A stretch of DNA of 64,000 nt, taken from contig JASMDX010000067.1 in NCBI GenBank assembly GCA_030752605.1, forward strand, positions 9,770 to 73,769. The letters run 5' to 3'. Below are positions 33,701-42,385 of this stretch, piece after piece (the stretch's first letter is position 1; each line of letters opens with the position of its first letter). A program made the translations under genes and the position numbers. The notes under the pieces were generated by a model. The model worked only from the letters and a program-made list of their open reading frames with translations, had not been told where the DNA came from and did not search any database. The DNA is from GCA-2731375 sp002731375. GTDB lineage: Bacteria; Pseudomonadota; Alphaproteobacteria; GCA-2731375.

Positions 33701-35164
33701 ATGACCGACCGTGCCACCGATTCCGCCGCCATCGATTCCTCTCTGGCATTTCTCGATGCCACCGATCTGGCCGATCTGGTGCGCCGGGGAGAGGTTACGC
33801 CTGGTGAGCTGCTCAGCGCCACTATCGAGCGTATAGAGCGTCTGAACCCAGAGCTAAATGCCGTCATCCTCCGCATGGATGATTTGGCGCATGTAGCGGC
33901 CCAGCACGATGTTGATCCCGACGCGCCGTTTCCCGGCGTGCCGTTCCTGCTAAAGGATCTGGTCGCCGAATATGCCGGCGTGCCCATTGCCGAGGGCAGC
34001 CGCTATCTGGCGGGGCGCTGTGTCTCGCCGGTTGATAGCGAGCTAGTGCTGCGCCTGAAAAAGGCTGGCTTGATCATCGCGGGCAAGACCAATACGCCGG
34101 AATTCGGCCTGATTCCGACCACCGAACCCAGCCTGACTGGACCAACCCGCAATCCCTGGGATACCAGCCGTACGCCTGGGGGCTCGTCGGGTGGTTCGGC
34201 GGCGGCGGTGGCGGCTGGTATCGTGCCCATGGCGCATGCCAACGATGGCGGCGGTTCGATCCGTAATCCCGCTGCGCTCTGTGGCCTGTTCGGCCTGAAA
34301 CCAAGCCGGGGCCGTAACCCCCTGGGTCCGGATTATGGTGATGCCGGTAGCGGCCTGATCGCCGAGCATGCGGTTACCCGCAGCGTGCGTGATAGCGCGG
34401 CGCTGCTGGATGCCACGTGCGGCCCTGATCTGGGCGATCCCTATTGGGCACCGCCAAGGAAAAGGCCATATCTGGATGAAGTGAGCCGTGATCCGGGCCA
34501 ATTACGCATCGCGGTTTCCCTCAGAGCCTTTAACCTCTCGGAAGTTGATCCCGAATGCCGGGCGGCGGTGGAGGCCACGGCCAAACTGTGTGAGGACCTG
34601 GGCCATATCGTCGAATGGGCCGAGCCCAGCTTCGACGAGGATGGCTATCAGCGCGCCTTTGCCTCCATTTGGACGGCCTTTGCCTCGTGGGCGGTGCGCC
34701 ACTGGGCCGATCGCTATGGCCTGATCCCCTCCGAGGAATTGTTCGAGCCCAATACCTGGCGCATGTATCATAGTGGCGAGCGGCGCTCGTCAGGCAGCTA
34801 TCTGTGTTCCGTCCAGGATATCCAGCGCGTAACCCGCGACGTCGCCGGCTTTTTCGAAACCTATGATCTGACCCTGACCCCGACCACCGCCATGCCGGCG
34901 GTACCACTGGGCAGTATCAAGGCCAGTGAAAATGATCCCGCGACGTTCGTGAAGCGCCTGAACGAATATTCCGGCTTTACCTCGCTGGCCAATGGCACTG
35001 GCCAGCCGGCCATGAGCATGCCCCTGCATTGGAGCGCCGACAATCTGCCCGTGGGCTCGCATTTCATGGCCCGTTTCGGCGGGGAAGACACATTGTTTCG
35101 CCTGGCCGGGCAGCTGGAGCAGGCCTGTCCTTGGGCCCAACGCCGGCCGCCGGTTTGCGCCTAG
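33701..35164 (+). CDS. Amidase signature family hydrolase
   Basis: The 487-residue enzyme has the complete Ser-cisSer-Lys triad of the amidase signature family. These are Lys85 in LLKDLV, cis-Ser162 in TPGGSSGGSAA, and the nucleophile Ser186 in GGGSIRNPAALCG, with the usual 24 residues between the serines. The C-terminal QPAMSMPLHW region is also typical. Aryl-amides, acyl-amides or indoleacetamide-like compounds are the usual substrates; which applies here is unknown. The ATG at 33701 follows AAGGGA by about 10 bases. No GatB or GatC lies nearby, so a glutamyl-tRNA amidotransferase role is unlikely. Confidence 0.9.
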   Translation: MTDRATDSAAIDSSLAFLDATDLADLVRRGEVTPGELLSATIERIERLNPELNAVILRMDDLAHVAAQHDVDPDAPFPGVPFLLKDLVAEYAGVPIAEGSRYLAGRCVSPVDSELVLRLKKAGLIIAGKTNTPEFGLIPTTEPSLTGPTRNPWDTSRTPGGSSGGSAAAVAAGIVPMAHANDGGGSIRNPAALCGLFGLKPSRGRNPLGPDYGDAGSGLIAEHAVTRSVRDSAALLDATCGPDLGDPYWAPPRKRPYLDEVSRDPGQLRIAVSLRAFNLSEVDPECRAAVEATAKLCEDLGHIVEWAEPSFDEDGYQRAFASIWTAFASWAVRHWADRYGLIPSEELFEPNTWRMYHSGERRSSGSYLCSVQDIQRVTRDVAGFFETYDLTLTPTTAMPAVPLGSIKASENDPATFVKRLNEYSGFTSLANGTGQPAMSMPLHWSADNLPVGSHFMARFGGEDTLFRLAGQLEQACPWAQRRPPVCA

Positions 35165-35253
35165 ATGTGAGCTTTTTTACTCCTTTTTTGCAGGAGTACG
35201 GACGCATTTTCCCTGAATGCGCTCCAGTCATAACGAATATCGGAGGATTGGAG

Positions 35254-35946
35254 ATGTTGGAAGATCAGTTTGGCGAGGACTTTCATCCCATTCCCCTGCC
35301 TGACTATGAGGAGCAGAGCCTGGCCGGGATGCGCGCATCGGCGGCTGAGTTTTACCAGATGGTGCGCCGGCGTCACTCCGTGCGTGAGTTTTCCGACCGT
35401 ACCGTGCCACGGGATATTATAGAGCAATGCCTGCTCTCTGCCGGCACCGCGCCCAGCGGCGCTAATCACCAGCCCTGGCATTTCGCGGTGATTGGCGATG
35501 ACGCCAAGAAAAAGACCATCCGCGAGCTGGCCGAGGAGGAGGAGAAAGCCTTCTATGATGGCCGGGCCGGTGAGGAATGGCTGCGGGCGTTAAAGCCCAT
35601 CGGCACCGATCCGGCGAAGCCATTTCTGCAGGTAGCGCCGTGGCTGATTTGTATTTTTGGCGAACACAAAAGCCGGGGCTCGGGCGGCAAGCTTTATAAG
35701 AATTACTACGTACCGGAATCCGTTTCCATTGCTACGGGGTTTCTGATCATGGCCCTTCACAACGCGGGCCTGGCGACCCTGACCCATACGCCGGCACCCA
35801 TGGGCTTTCTGAACGAGATCTGCGGGCGTCCGAAAAGCGACCGCCCCTATATCCTGTTGGTCACCGGTTATCCGGACGAAAACGCCCATATTCCCGCCCA
35901 TGCCATGGTAAAAAAAACCCTCGAGGAAATCGCCACATTCTTTTAG
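35254..35946 (+). CDS. Nitroreductase-fold flavoprotein, iodotyrosine-deiodinase-like
   Basis: The 230-residue FMN protein has RRRHSVREFSDRTVP for phosphate binding, then SAGTAPSGANHQPWHFAVI. The latter is very close to the AGTAPSGAHTEPW block of iodotyrosine deiodinases as I recall it. LIMALHNAGLATLTHTPAPM is the second typical block. Reductive dehalogenation or nitroreduction is possible; the active lid region EEEKAFYDGRAGEEWLRAL also fits the deiodinase branch. The ATG at 35254 has a strong GGAGG site about 8 bases upstream. BluB, the cobalamin lower-ligand enzyme, has a different pattern here (APSVGNSQPW), so BluB is not favoured despite the cob locus. Confidence 0.85.
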   Translation: MLEDQFGEDFHPIPLPDYEEQSLAGMRASAAEFYQMVRRRHSVREFSDRTVPRDIIEQCLLSAGTAPSGANHQPWHFAVIGDDAKKKTIRELAEEEEKAFYDGRAGEEWLRALKPIGTDPAKPFLQVAPWLICIFGEHKSRGSGGKLYKNYYVPESVSIATGFLIMALHNAGLATLTHTPAPMGFLNEICGRPKSDRPYILLVTGYPDENAHIPAHAMVKKTLEEIATFF

Positions 35947-35996
35947 ATCGGCTTTTAGACTGGATGTACCGCCGCTCTCGACTACTTCATCCAGCT

Positions 35997-36278
35997 TCAG
36001 CTCTGAAAATCATCGATAGATAGCTCCGCCCGCAGGTCGCGCGTCGCTTCCTCCTTATAGTCTTCCAATGGGATGCCGGCGCCGTCGGCAATTTTGACCA
36101 CGGCGGAGAACGAGGCAATGGTGGCGCAGGTATCGACAAAGGCGGCATCGCCCACCGCCACGCGCACGGCTCGGCGCGCCACCGCCATTGCCTCCGCGCC
36201 GCCATCATGGACGGCTTGCACCAGAGCCATCAGGATTTCCCCATGGGGCACGCTATTCACCGCCGCCTCGTCCGTCAT
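35997..36278 (-). CDS. Small protein resembling the C-terminal part of CMD/AhpD-like proteins
   Basis: The 93-residue protein is helical, with VAVGDAAFVDTCATIASFSAVVKIADGAGIPLED near its end, cited here as two halves of a family-like helix pair. That looks like the distal part of carboxymuconolactone-decarboxylase-like proteins, without the CXXC site. No good ribosome site lies before the ATG at 36278. Indeed the frame is open right back to the TGA of the upstream gene, with no other ATG, GTG or TTG. It may be a partner subunit of the upstream protein. Function not known. Confidence 0.55.
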   Translation of the reverse strand: MTDEAAVNSVPHGEILMALVQAVHDGGAEAMAVARRAVRVAVGDAAFVDTCATIASFSAVVKIADGAGIPLEDYKEEATRDLRAELSIDDFQS

Positions 36279-36350
36279 GACGGCGGAGAGATCGTATTGA
36301 TTGCCAGAACTTTTGCCGCTCTCACGGAGCAGAGCCGAATGTGAGGTGGT

Positions 36351-37103
36351 TCAATAATAACACCCGTTCAGGGCCGAGGTTCGCCCCGCGATCAATTCGA
36401 TCTGGGCATGGCTGATGGCGCGGAAATCATGCTCGAAATCCCTGATCTCGTGATCCTTCAAGTACAGCTCCACATCCAGATCGAAGAAGTTGAAGACCTC
36501 TTGTGGTACCAGACTGACGCCGCGATGGATATTCTTATCGCCATGCAGGGGATAGGGATTGGGGTCCTCCGGGCCCACGTCCTCGGGCGCCAGAGTTGCG
36601 ACATAGGCCAGATTGCGCTTGGCGCCCAACGGGCGTTGCCGGCTTGGTTCGCCAGCAATTGGCGCCGGCAGATCGCGCGGCGCCAGGCCTAGGCCTTGGT
36701 GCAATTTGTCCAGTCCGGTCAATACCGCGATGATGCCAATGATCTCCACATACTTGGTTTCTTCCAGTGCTGGCATCTCGCCGCCTTCGATCAGCGAAAG
36801 AATCCAATGCTCGGTAATGCGGCCCGCATCCGTAACGATCCTGTGGATTGCCTCAATTGCCGCCGGCGGCAGGTCGGAGGTGCTGTCATGCTCGCCAGGA
36901 ACCGTATAGGGCGACAAGGCCGCCTTGCGCTGTTGGCACAATTTGCAAGTCTTGGCGTGGCGTGCTTCCGCCGCGATGGCCAAGCGTTCTGCACCGCTCC
37001 ACCAGGTGCCGGGACTGGTCAAGCGATTCCAGCCGACCTCGACCTCGCGGGCTAGGCTTTCGCGCATGGGCAGCATTTCGCCTGCGACTTCGATTTTCGT
37101 CAT
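36351..37103 (-). CDS. Alkylhydroperoxidase/CMD-like protein with CXXC
   Basis: The 250-residue protein has HAKTCKLCQQRK near residue 50, a CXXC flanked by histidine and basic residues as in AhpD-like folds. Other segments are TDAGRITEHWI, YVEIIGIIAVLTGLDKLHQGLG, and the end ISHAQIELIAGRTSALNGC. The match is to uncharacterised relatives of carboxymuconolactone decarboxylase. A peroxidase-like or redox role is possible. A GGAGG site lies 8 bases upstream of the ATG. It lies between the lactonase-like gene (11 bases upstream) and the 93-residue protein, all on one strand. Confidence 0.65.
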   Translation of the reverse strand: MTKIEVAGEMLPMRESLAREVEVGWNRLTSPGTWWSGAERLAIAAEARHAKTCKLCQQRKAALSPYTVPGEHDSTSDLPPAAIEAIHRIVTDAGRITEHWILSLIEGGEMPALEETKYVEIIGIIAVLTGLDKLHQGLGLAPRDLPAPIAGEPSRQRPLGAKRNLAYVATLAPEDVGPEDPNPYPLHGDKNIHRGVSLVPQEVFNFFDLDVELYLKDHEIRDFEHDFRAISHAQIELIAGRTSALNGCYY

Positions 37104-37114
37104 ATTGAACCTCC

Positions 37115-37876
37115 CTAGGTCACTTCCGCCGGGGCCTGGGGCACGGTCTGCCAGAAATCCGCGTCATGGCCATAGAAAATCCGCGCGCCGGCGGTTTGCA
37201 GAGTCTGGATGCGCCGCAGACTTTCCAGCATTTCCGCCTTGTCATGCACTACTTTTGGCAAGTGCAGTTTTTCCAGAGTTTGCCGCAGATAACAAGCATC
37301 GCCCGCCAGCAATACATCGCCACTGCCCAGACGCACCTTCAATGATTGATGCCCTGGTGTGTGGCCGTAGGTGGGTATGCAGACCACGCTGTCGTCGCCG
37401 AACAGATCGTGTTTGCCATCGACCAGGTTCAAATCATGGCCATGATCATAATCTTCCAGGGCGAAGCCGTTGGATTTCATCAGGTCCGGGTCGTGGCCAG
37501 CCAGCCATTCCCGCTTTTGTACCACCAACTGGGCATTCTTGACCTGAAAATTACCGCCCGCATGGTCGAAATGCAGATGGGAATTTACCAGATAGCGGAC
37601 CTTTTCCACATCCACTTCGCAGCGTTCGAGTCGAGCGCCCAGTTCCTCACCGGCCTTGAATTCCGGACTGAAATACTTGGTGATGGTCTGGGCCCGCTTG
37701 GTTACCGGGTCCTGTATGTCTGTATGAAGGCCGCTGTCGAACAGCACTTGACCCTTGGGATGGTCGATCAGATAGGCGGGCACCGGCAGGCGGATTTCGC
37801 CCTCCTCCCCATCCAGAAACATGTGCAAGGGCATGGTCAACCAGCCGCAGGTCATGGCGTACAGGCGAACAGACAT
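37115..37876 (-). CDS. Metallo-beta-lactamase-fold lactonase-like hydrolase
   Basis: The 253-residue enzyme has the two-metal site HLHFDHAGG, HTPGHQSL, the bridging Asp in LLAGDACYL, and a later GHDADFW. The pattern is that of N-acyl-homoserine lactonases of the AttM/AiiA type and related lactonases. It also has the N-terminal PVPAYLIDHPKGQVLFDSG common to the group. The ATG at 37876 has GGAG about 9 bases upstream. It is first in a three-gene minus-strand unit with two CMD-like proteins, which fits hydrolysis of a lactone from ring degradation better than quorum quenching. That is inference. Confidence 0.85.
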   Translation of the reverse strand: MSVRLYAMTCGWLTMPLHMFLDGEEGEIRLPVPAYLIDHPKGQVLFDSGLHTDIQDPVTKRAQTITKYFSPEFKAGEELGARLERCEVDVEKVRYLVNSHLHFDHAGGNFQVKNAQLVVQKREWLAGHDPDLMKSNGFALEDYDHGHDLNLVDGKHDLFGDDSVVCIPTYGHTPGHQSLKVRLGSGDVLLAGDACYLRQTLEKLHLPKVVHDKAEMLESLRRIQTLQTAGARIFYGHDADFWQTVPQAPAEVT

Positions 37877-38018
37877 TTCAACTCCTAACAATTTGCGGCT
37901 GCCCAATGCGGCTGCGCAATGCGGCTGAATGTAGCAGGGGCCAACAATTACGAGACTCGAACAATGTTTGCTTTTATGCTCCGCCGCAAGTCAATTAAAA
38001 GATATGGGAGAGCCTAAT

Positions 38019-38768
38019 ATGCGTGGATTACAAGGAAAAAACGTCATTCTAACCGGTGGCGCCAGTGGAATCGGCCAGGCCATCAGCCTGCGCTTGGGCG
38101 AAGAGGGTTGCAACGTCGGGATCTTTGATCTGAATGGGGAAGGCGCCAATGCAACGGCCGAAAAAATCCGCGCCGCCGGCGGCACCGCTAACGGTTATGC
38201 CGTCGATGTTAGCGATTATGACGCGGTTGCCAGCGCCGTCGCTGCTTTCGAAAGCGATTGCGGCCCGGTGGACGGCCTGGTCAACAACGCCGGCTGGGAC
38301 AAATCCATGCCCTTCCTGGATACGGATCTAGAGCTTTGGCACAAGGTTGTGGCGATCAACATGTATGGCCCCTTGAACCTGTGCCACGTCATCTTGAAAG
38401 GCATGTCGGAACGCGGCGGCGGCCGGGTGGTCAATATTTCCTCCGATGCGGGCCGGGTCGGCTCCTCCGGCGAAGCCGTTTATGCGGCTTGCAAGGGTGG
38501 TCTGATTGCCTTTTCCAAGACCATGAGCCGTGAGCTGGCGCGTAAGAACATCACCCTCAATACGGTCTGCCCCGGACCGACCAATACGCCGTTGTTGGCC
38601 GAACAGGGCCCGAAACTGGTTGCTGCCCTGGAACGCGCCGTGCCCATGCGCCGCGTGGCCGAGCCCGAGGATTATCCGGGCTTGGTATCCTTCTTCCTAT
38701 CCGACGATGCCTCTTACATCACTGGCCAGACCATCTCCGTCTCTGGCGGCCTGACAATGCACGGGTAG
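38019..38768 (+). CDS. badH: 2-Hydroxycyclohexanecarboxyl-CoA dehydrogenase, BadH-like
   Basis: The 249-residue short-chain dehydrogenase has the nucleotide motif TGGASGIGQA, NNAGWD, and the catalytic Ser-Tyr-Lys: Ser in VVNISSDAGRVGSSGEAVYAACKGG with YxxCK. That block (SSDAGRVGSSGEAVYAAC) and the end SVSGGLTMHG closely follow R. palustris BadH as I recall it. BadH oxidises 2-hydroxycyclohexanecarboxyl-CoA to the 2-keto form. badI starts 4 bases after its stop, so the two pathway steps are coupled in the genome. The ATG at 38019 follows GGGAGAG. Confidence 0.88.
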   Translation: MRGLQGKNVILTGGASGIGQAISLRLGEEGCNVGIFDLNGEGANATAEKIRAAGGTANGYAVDVSDYDAVASAVAAFESDCGPVDGLVNNAGWDKSMPFLDTDLELWHKVVAINMYGPLNLCHVILKGMSERGGGRVVNISSDAGRVGSSGEAVYAACKGGLIAFSKTMSRELARKNITLNTVCPGPTNTPLLAEQGPKLVAALERAVPMRRVAEPEDYPGLVSFFLSDDASYITGQTISVSGGLTMHG

Positions 38769-38772
38769 CGTT

Positions 38773-39564
38773 ATGGAATTTAAGGATCTGATCTATAAGG
38801 AAAAGGACGGCGTCGCGACGATCACCATTAACCGCCCGAAGGTCTACAATGCCTTCTCCAACCAAACGGCGGAGGAGTTGATTAAGGCCTTCAACATGGC
38901 CGGTTGGAATTCCGACATCGGTGTTGTGGTTTTCACCGGTGTCGGCGACAAAGCCTTTTGCACCGGCGGCGACCAATCGGCGGACTCCCACGAAGGCAGC
39001 TATGGCGGCCGGGGCACCACGGGTATGCCGGTGGAGGAATTGCACACCATTATCCGTGATATCCCCAAACCGGTGATCGCCCGCGTCAATGGTTATGCCA
39101 TCGGTGGCGGCCATGTCCTGCATGTGCTGTGTGATCTGACCATCGCCTCGGACAATGCCATCTTCGGCCAGGTCGGACCCGCTATGGGCTCGGTCGATCC
39201 GGGCTTTGGCACGGCCTATCTGGCGCGATTGGTGGGTGAGAAAAAGGCGCGGGAAATCTGGTACATGTGCCGGCGTTATTCGGCCCAGGAAGCGAAGGAG
39301 ATGGGCTTGGTCAACGCGGTGGTGCCGTTTGACAAGCTGGATGAAGAGGTGGATGCCTGGTGCCGGGAAATCATGGCTAAAAGCCCTACCGCCCTGGCCA
39401 TCGCCAAGCGCAGCTTCAATGCGGATACCGAACACATCCGTGGTCTGGGCGTCTTGGGTTTCCAGGCCTTGAAGGGCTATTACGAAACGGAAGAATCGAA
39501 AGAGGGCGTCAATGCCTTCCGCGAGAAACGCAAACCTGATTTCCGCAAGTATCAGCCGCGCTGA
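38773..39564 (+). CDS. badI: 2-Ketocyclohexanecarboxyl-CoA hydrolase BadI
   Basis: This crotonase-fold enzyme opens the alicyclic ring of 2-ketocyclohexanecarboxyl-CoA to give pimeloyl-CoA. The 263-residue sequence tracks BadI along its length. It has DRAFCTGGDQS-like DKAFCTGGDQS, EELHTIIRDIPKPVIARVNG, IFGQVGPAMGSVDPGFGTA, KKAREIWYMCRRYSAQEA, SPTALAIAKRSFNADT and the end EKRKPDFRKY. The MGSVDPG and GEKKAREIWYMC segments separate BadI from naphthoate synthase (MenB), its nearest relative. A strong terminator follows. Confidence 0.92.
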   Translation: MEFKDLIYKEKDGVATITINRPKVYNAFSNQTAEELIKAFNMAGWNSDIGVVVFTGVGDKAFCTGGDQSADSHEGSYGGRGTTGMPVEELHTIIRDIPKPVIARVNGYAIGGGHVLHVLCDLTIASDNAIFGQVGPAMGSVDPGFGTAYLARLVGEKKAREIWYMCRRYSAQEAKEMGLVNAVVPFDKLDEEVDAWCREIMAKSPTALAIAKRSFNADTEHIRGLGVLGFQALKGYYETEESKEGVNAFREKRKPDFRKYQPR

Positions 39565-39592
39565 TCAATAAAGCTAATTGCTGTTATAATCC

Positions 39593-39625
39593 GGGCCGAC
39601 CTTTGTTAGTACCAAGGGTCGGCCC
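39593..39625 (+). terminator. Intrinsic terminator-like hairpin after badI
   Basis: GGGCCGACC (39593-39601) pairs with GGTCGGCCC (39617-39625), with further pairs possible inside. GTTATTATAT follows in place of a clean T run. The stem is 9 perfect pairs. It would end or attenuate the badHI transcript before the acyl-CoA ligase gene, which therefore may have its own promoter or depend on read-through. Confidence 0.6.
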
Positions 39626-39655
39626 GTTATTATATGCCGATAGAGAGATTGAAGA

Positions 39656-41218
39656 ATGAGTAACCAGGACGGCTATCTCTTCATGGCGGACCCGATCCGC
39701 CGCCATGCCGTTGAACGGGCCGATGCCACAGCGCTGATTTTCGAGGGCCACGAAATCAGCTACGGCGAGCTTGACCAACGCACCAACAAGGTTGCCAACG
39801 GGCTGATCGCCGCCGGTGTCCGGCCGGGTGAACGGGTTGCCATCCTGGCCAAGAACATCGATCTTTTTTTCGAGATTTACTATGGCGCCAGCAAGGCCGG
39901 CGCCGTCCTGGTGCCGATCAATTTCCGCTTGGCCCCGCCCGAGGTTGCCCACGTCCTGAACGATGCCGGCGCCAAGGTGCTGTTCGTTGCTGAGGCGTAT
40001 CATGATCTGGTAGCGGCCGTTGAAGCCGATGTTCCTTGCCTTGAAAAGACTTTCACTATACAGGGCGCCTGCAAGAGCTGGGCCGCCTATGCCGTCTGGC
40101 GCGATGGCCATGATCCGACCGATCCCAGAATGGAGGGCGCCGGTTCGGATACCTGTTTGCAGGCTTATTCTTCTGGCACAACGGGACATCCCAAGGGCGT
40201 GGAAATCAGTCATGACAATTTCGTTCTGTTCCTGCCTCATACATTTGAGCAATGGGGCGAATGGTCCCCCGATGATGTCTCGCTGGTGGCCATGCCGTTG
40301 TTCCATGTGGCGGGTTGCGTCTGGGTTTTTGTCGGCCTCTACATTGGCGCCGCCAATGTACTGCTGCCGGAAGTGGACCCACCGGAGATTTTGAGGGCCA
40401 TCGAGACCTACCGCATCACCCAGGTGATTTTAGTGCCGGCGGTGATCCTGTTCCTAATCCAGACCCCCGGCGCGGCGGAGACCGATGTGTCCTCGGTCAA
40501 GATGGTGCTGTACGGTGCTTCGCCCATTCCGCTGCCGGTTTTGCAACAGGCCATGGAGATCTTTGATTGCGGTTTTGCGCAGCTCTATGGTCTGACCGAG
40601 ACTACGGGCGCGTTGACCTATCTGCCGCCCGAAGATCATGACGGCAGCGAGAAAATGAAATCCTGGGGCAAACCCATGAGCGAGGTAAAAATCCGCGTCG
40701 TGGACGAAAACGACCTTGATTGCCCGCCCGGCGCGGTGGGTGAGGTGATCATCGCCGGCGTGCAGGTGATGAAGGGCTATTGGAACCAGCCGGAGGAGAC
40801 CTCCAAAGCCATTCGCGGCGGCTGGTTCTACTCCGGCGATGCCGGTTATTTTGACGAAGAGGGCTATTTGTATATCCACGACCGGGTCAAGGACATGATC
40901 GTATCGGGGGGTGAGAACATCTATCCGGCAGAAGTGGAAAGCGCCCTGGCCGGCCATGAAAAAATCACCGATGTGGCTGTCATTGGCGTGCCCGACGATA
41001 AATGGGGCGAGACCGTCAAGGCGGTCATCGTGTCCGCGCCCGGCGCCGATTTGAGTGCCGACGAGATCATTGATTATGCCAGGGCGCGGATCGCCGGCTA
41101 TAAAGTCCCCCGTTCGGTAGATTTTCTGGATGAATTGCCGCGCAACCCATCTGGCAAGATCCTGAAGCGGGAGTTGCGCCGACCCTATTGGAAAGGCCAT
41201 GAGCGGCAAGTGAATTAG
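39656..41218 (+). CDS. Acyl-CoA ligase (AMP-forming), AliA candidate
   Basis: The 520-residue adenylate-forming enzyme has the AMP/ATP motifs YSSGTTGHPKGVEISH (about 172-187) and YGLTETTGALTYLP. Also present are GWFYSGDAGYFDEEGYLYIHDRVKDMI and the C-terminal lysine region LPRNPSGKILKREL. All steps of acyl-adenylate formation look intact. The presence of badH and badI upstream suggests a cyclohexanecarboxylate or related alicyclic acid as substrate, as for AliA of R. palustris. The sequence also resembles general fatty-acid ligases, so substrate is inference. An acyl-CoA dehydrogenase follows after 16 bases. Confidence 0.88.
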   Translation: MSNQDGYLFMADPIRRHAVERADATALIFEGHEISYGELDQRTNKVANGLIAAGVRPGERVAILAKNIDLFFEIYYGASKAGAVLVPINFRLAPPEVAHVLNDAGAKVLFVAEAYHDLVAAVEADVPCLEKTFTIQGACKSWAAYAVWRDGHDPTDPRMEGAGSDTCLQAYSSGTTGHPKGVEISHDNFVLFLPHTFEQWGEWSPDDVSLVAMPLFHVAGCVWVFVGLYIGAANVLLPEVDPPEILRAIETYRITQVILVPAVILFLIQTPGAAETDVSSVKMVLYGASPIPLPVLQQAMEIFDCGFAQLYGLTETTGALTYLPPEDHDGSEKMKSWGKPMSEVKIRVVDENDLDCPPGAVGEVIIAGVQVMKGYWNQPEETSKAIRGGWFYSGDAGYFDEEGYLYIHDRVKDMIVSGGENIYPAEVESALAGHEKITDVAVIGVPDDKWGETVKAVIVSAPGADLSADEIIDYARARIAGYKVPRSVDFLDELPRNPSGKILKRELRRPYWKGHERQVN

Positions 41219-41234
41219 CGGAGGTTTTGGTTCC

Positions 41235-42371
41235 ATGATCCCAACCGAAGAACAAGTGATGATCCGCGATATGGCTAGGGCCTTCGCGGCGGAACAGATC
41301 ACGCCTTTCGCGGCTGAATGGGAGGACAAGGCCTATTTCCCGTCCGAGGTTTTCAAGGCCATGGGCAAATTGGGCCTGATGGGCATGACCGTGCCGGAGG
41401 AATGGGGCGGCGCCGGCCTGGACTATGTCACCTATGCCATGGCGTTGGAGGAGATCGCCTACGGTGACGGTGCCATCGCCATCGTCATGAGCGGCCATAA
41501 TTCCGTAGGCTGCATGCCGATCCTGGAATACGGCAGTCAGGCCCAAAAAGACACCTATCTGCGCCGACTGACCATGGGCGAAATTCTCTGCGCCTTCGCC
41601 TTGACCGAGGCCAAGGGCGGCTCTGACGCCGGTGCGCTGACCACGCGGGCGGTGCGCGACGATGATGGCTATGTCGTCAATGGCTCGAAGCAATTCATTA
41701 CCACCGGCAAGAACGCCGATCTGACCCTGGTTTTCGCGGTCACCAACCCCGAGCTAGGCAAGCGCGGCATTTCCGCGTTCATCGTGCCAACGGACACGCC
41801 GGGCTACGAAGTCGTGCGGTTGGAAGAAAAAATGGGTCTGAACGCATCCGATACGGCACAGCTGGCTTTCACCGACATGCGCCTGCCCTACGATGCCCTG
41901 TTGGGCGAGGAGGGCCAGGGCTACCGCATCGCCCTGGGTAATCTGGAGGGTGGGCGCATCGGCATCGCCTCGCAGGCTCTGGGCATGGCAAGGGCTGCCT
42001 ACGAGGCGGCGCTGGAATATGCCCAGGAACGGGAAGCTTTCGGCAAGCCAATCATCGAACATCAGGCGGTGGCTTTCCGCCTAGCCGACATGGCGACGCA
42101 GCTGGAGGCGGCACGGCAATTGACCTGGCATGCCGCGGTCCGGCGCAGTGCTGGCCTGAAGTGCCTGACGGAAGCCTCCATGGCTAAGCTGTTCGCCACC
42201 GACATGGCCGAGAAAGTCTGCTCCGAAGCCATGCAGACCCTGGGCGGTTATGGTTTTTTGCGCGATTTTCCCGTGGAGCGTTATTATCGCGGTGTGCGCG
42301 GTGCCCGGATCTATGAAGGCACCAATGATATTCAGAAACTGGTTATCGCGCGGAATATCGCAGCGGAATGA
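41235..42371 (+). CDS. Acyl-CoA dehydrogenase, AliB candidate
   Basis: The 378-residue flavoprotein has the standard ACAD blocks LCAFALTEAKGGSDAG, GSKQFITTGKNADLTLVFAVT, and the end GGYGFLRDFPVERYYR with IYEGTNDIQKLVIARNI. The glutamate in IYEGT is at the place of the catalytic base of short- and medium-chain enzymes. In this cluster it may oxidise cyclohexanecarboxyl-CoA (the AliB step), or a straight-chain acyl-CoA after ring opening. It is followed by a second, longer acyl-CoA dehydrogenase after 14 bases. Confidence 0.88.
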   Translation: MIPTEEQVMIRDMARAFAAEQITPFAAEWEDKAYFPSEVFKAMGKLGLMGMTVPEEWGGAGLDYVTYAMALEEIAYGDGAIAIVMSGHNSVGCMPILEYGSQAQKDTYLRRLTMGEILCAFALTEAKGGSDAGALTTRAVRDDDGYVVNGSKQFITTGKNADLTLVFAVTNPELGKRGISAFIVPTDTPGYEVVRLEEKMGLNASDTAQLAFTDMRLPYDALLGEEGQGYRIALGNLEGGRIGIASQALGMARAAYEAALEYAQEREAFGKPIIEHQAVAFRLADMATQLEAARQLTWHAAVRRSAGLKCLTEASMAKLFATDMAEKVCSEAMQTLGGYGFLRDFPVERYYRGVRGARIYEGTNDIQKLVIARNIAAE

Positions 42372-42385
42372 GTAGGGATTAAGCC

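Noticed and set aside
35254..35946. BluB (5,6-dimethylbenzimidazole synthase) identity for the nitroreductase
   Set aside because: The FMN-site block is deiodinase-like (APSGANHQPW), not the BluB form, and it lies 14 kb from the cob genes.
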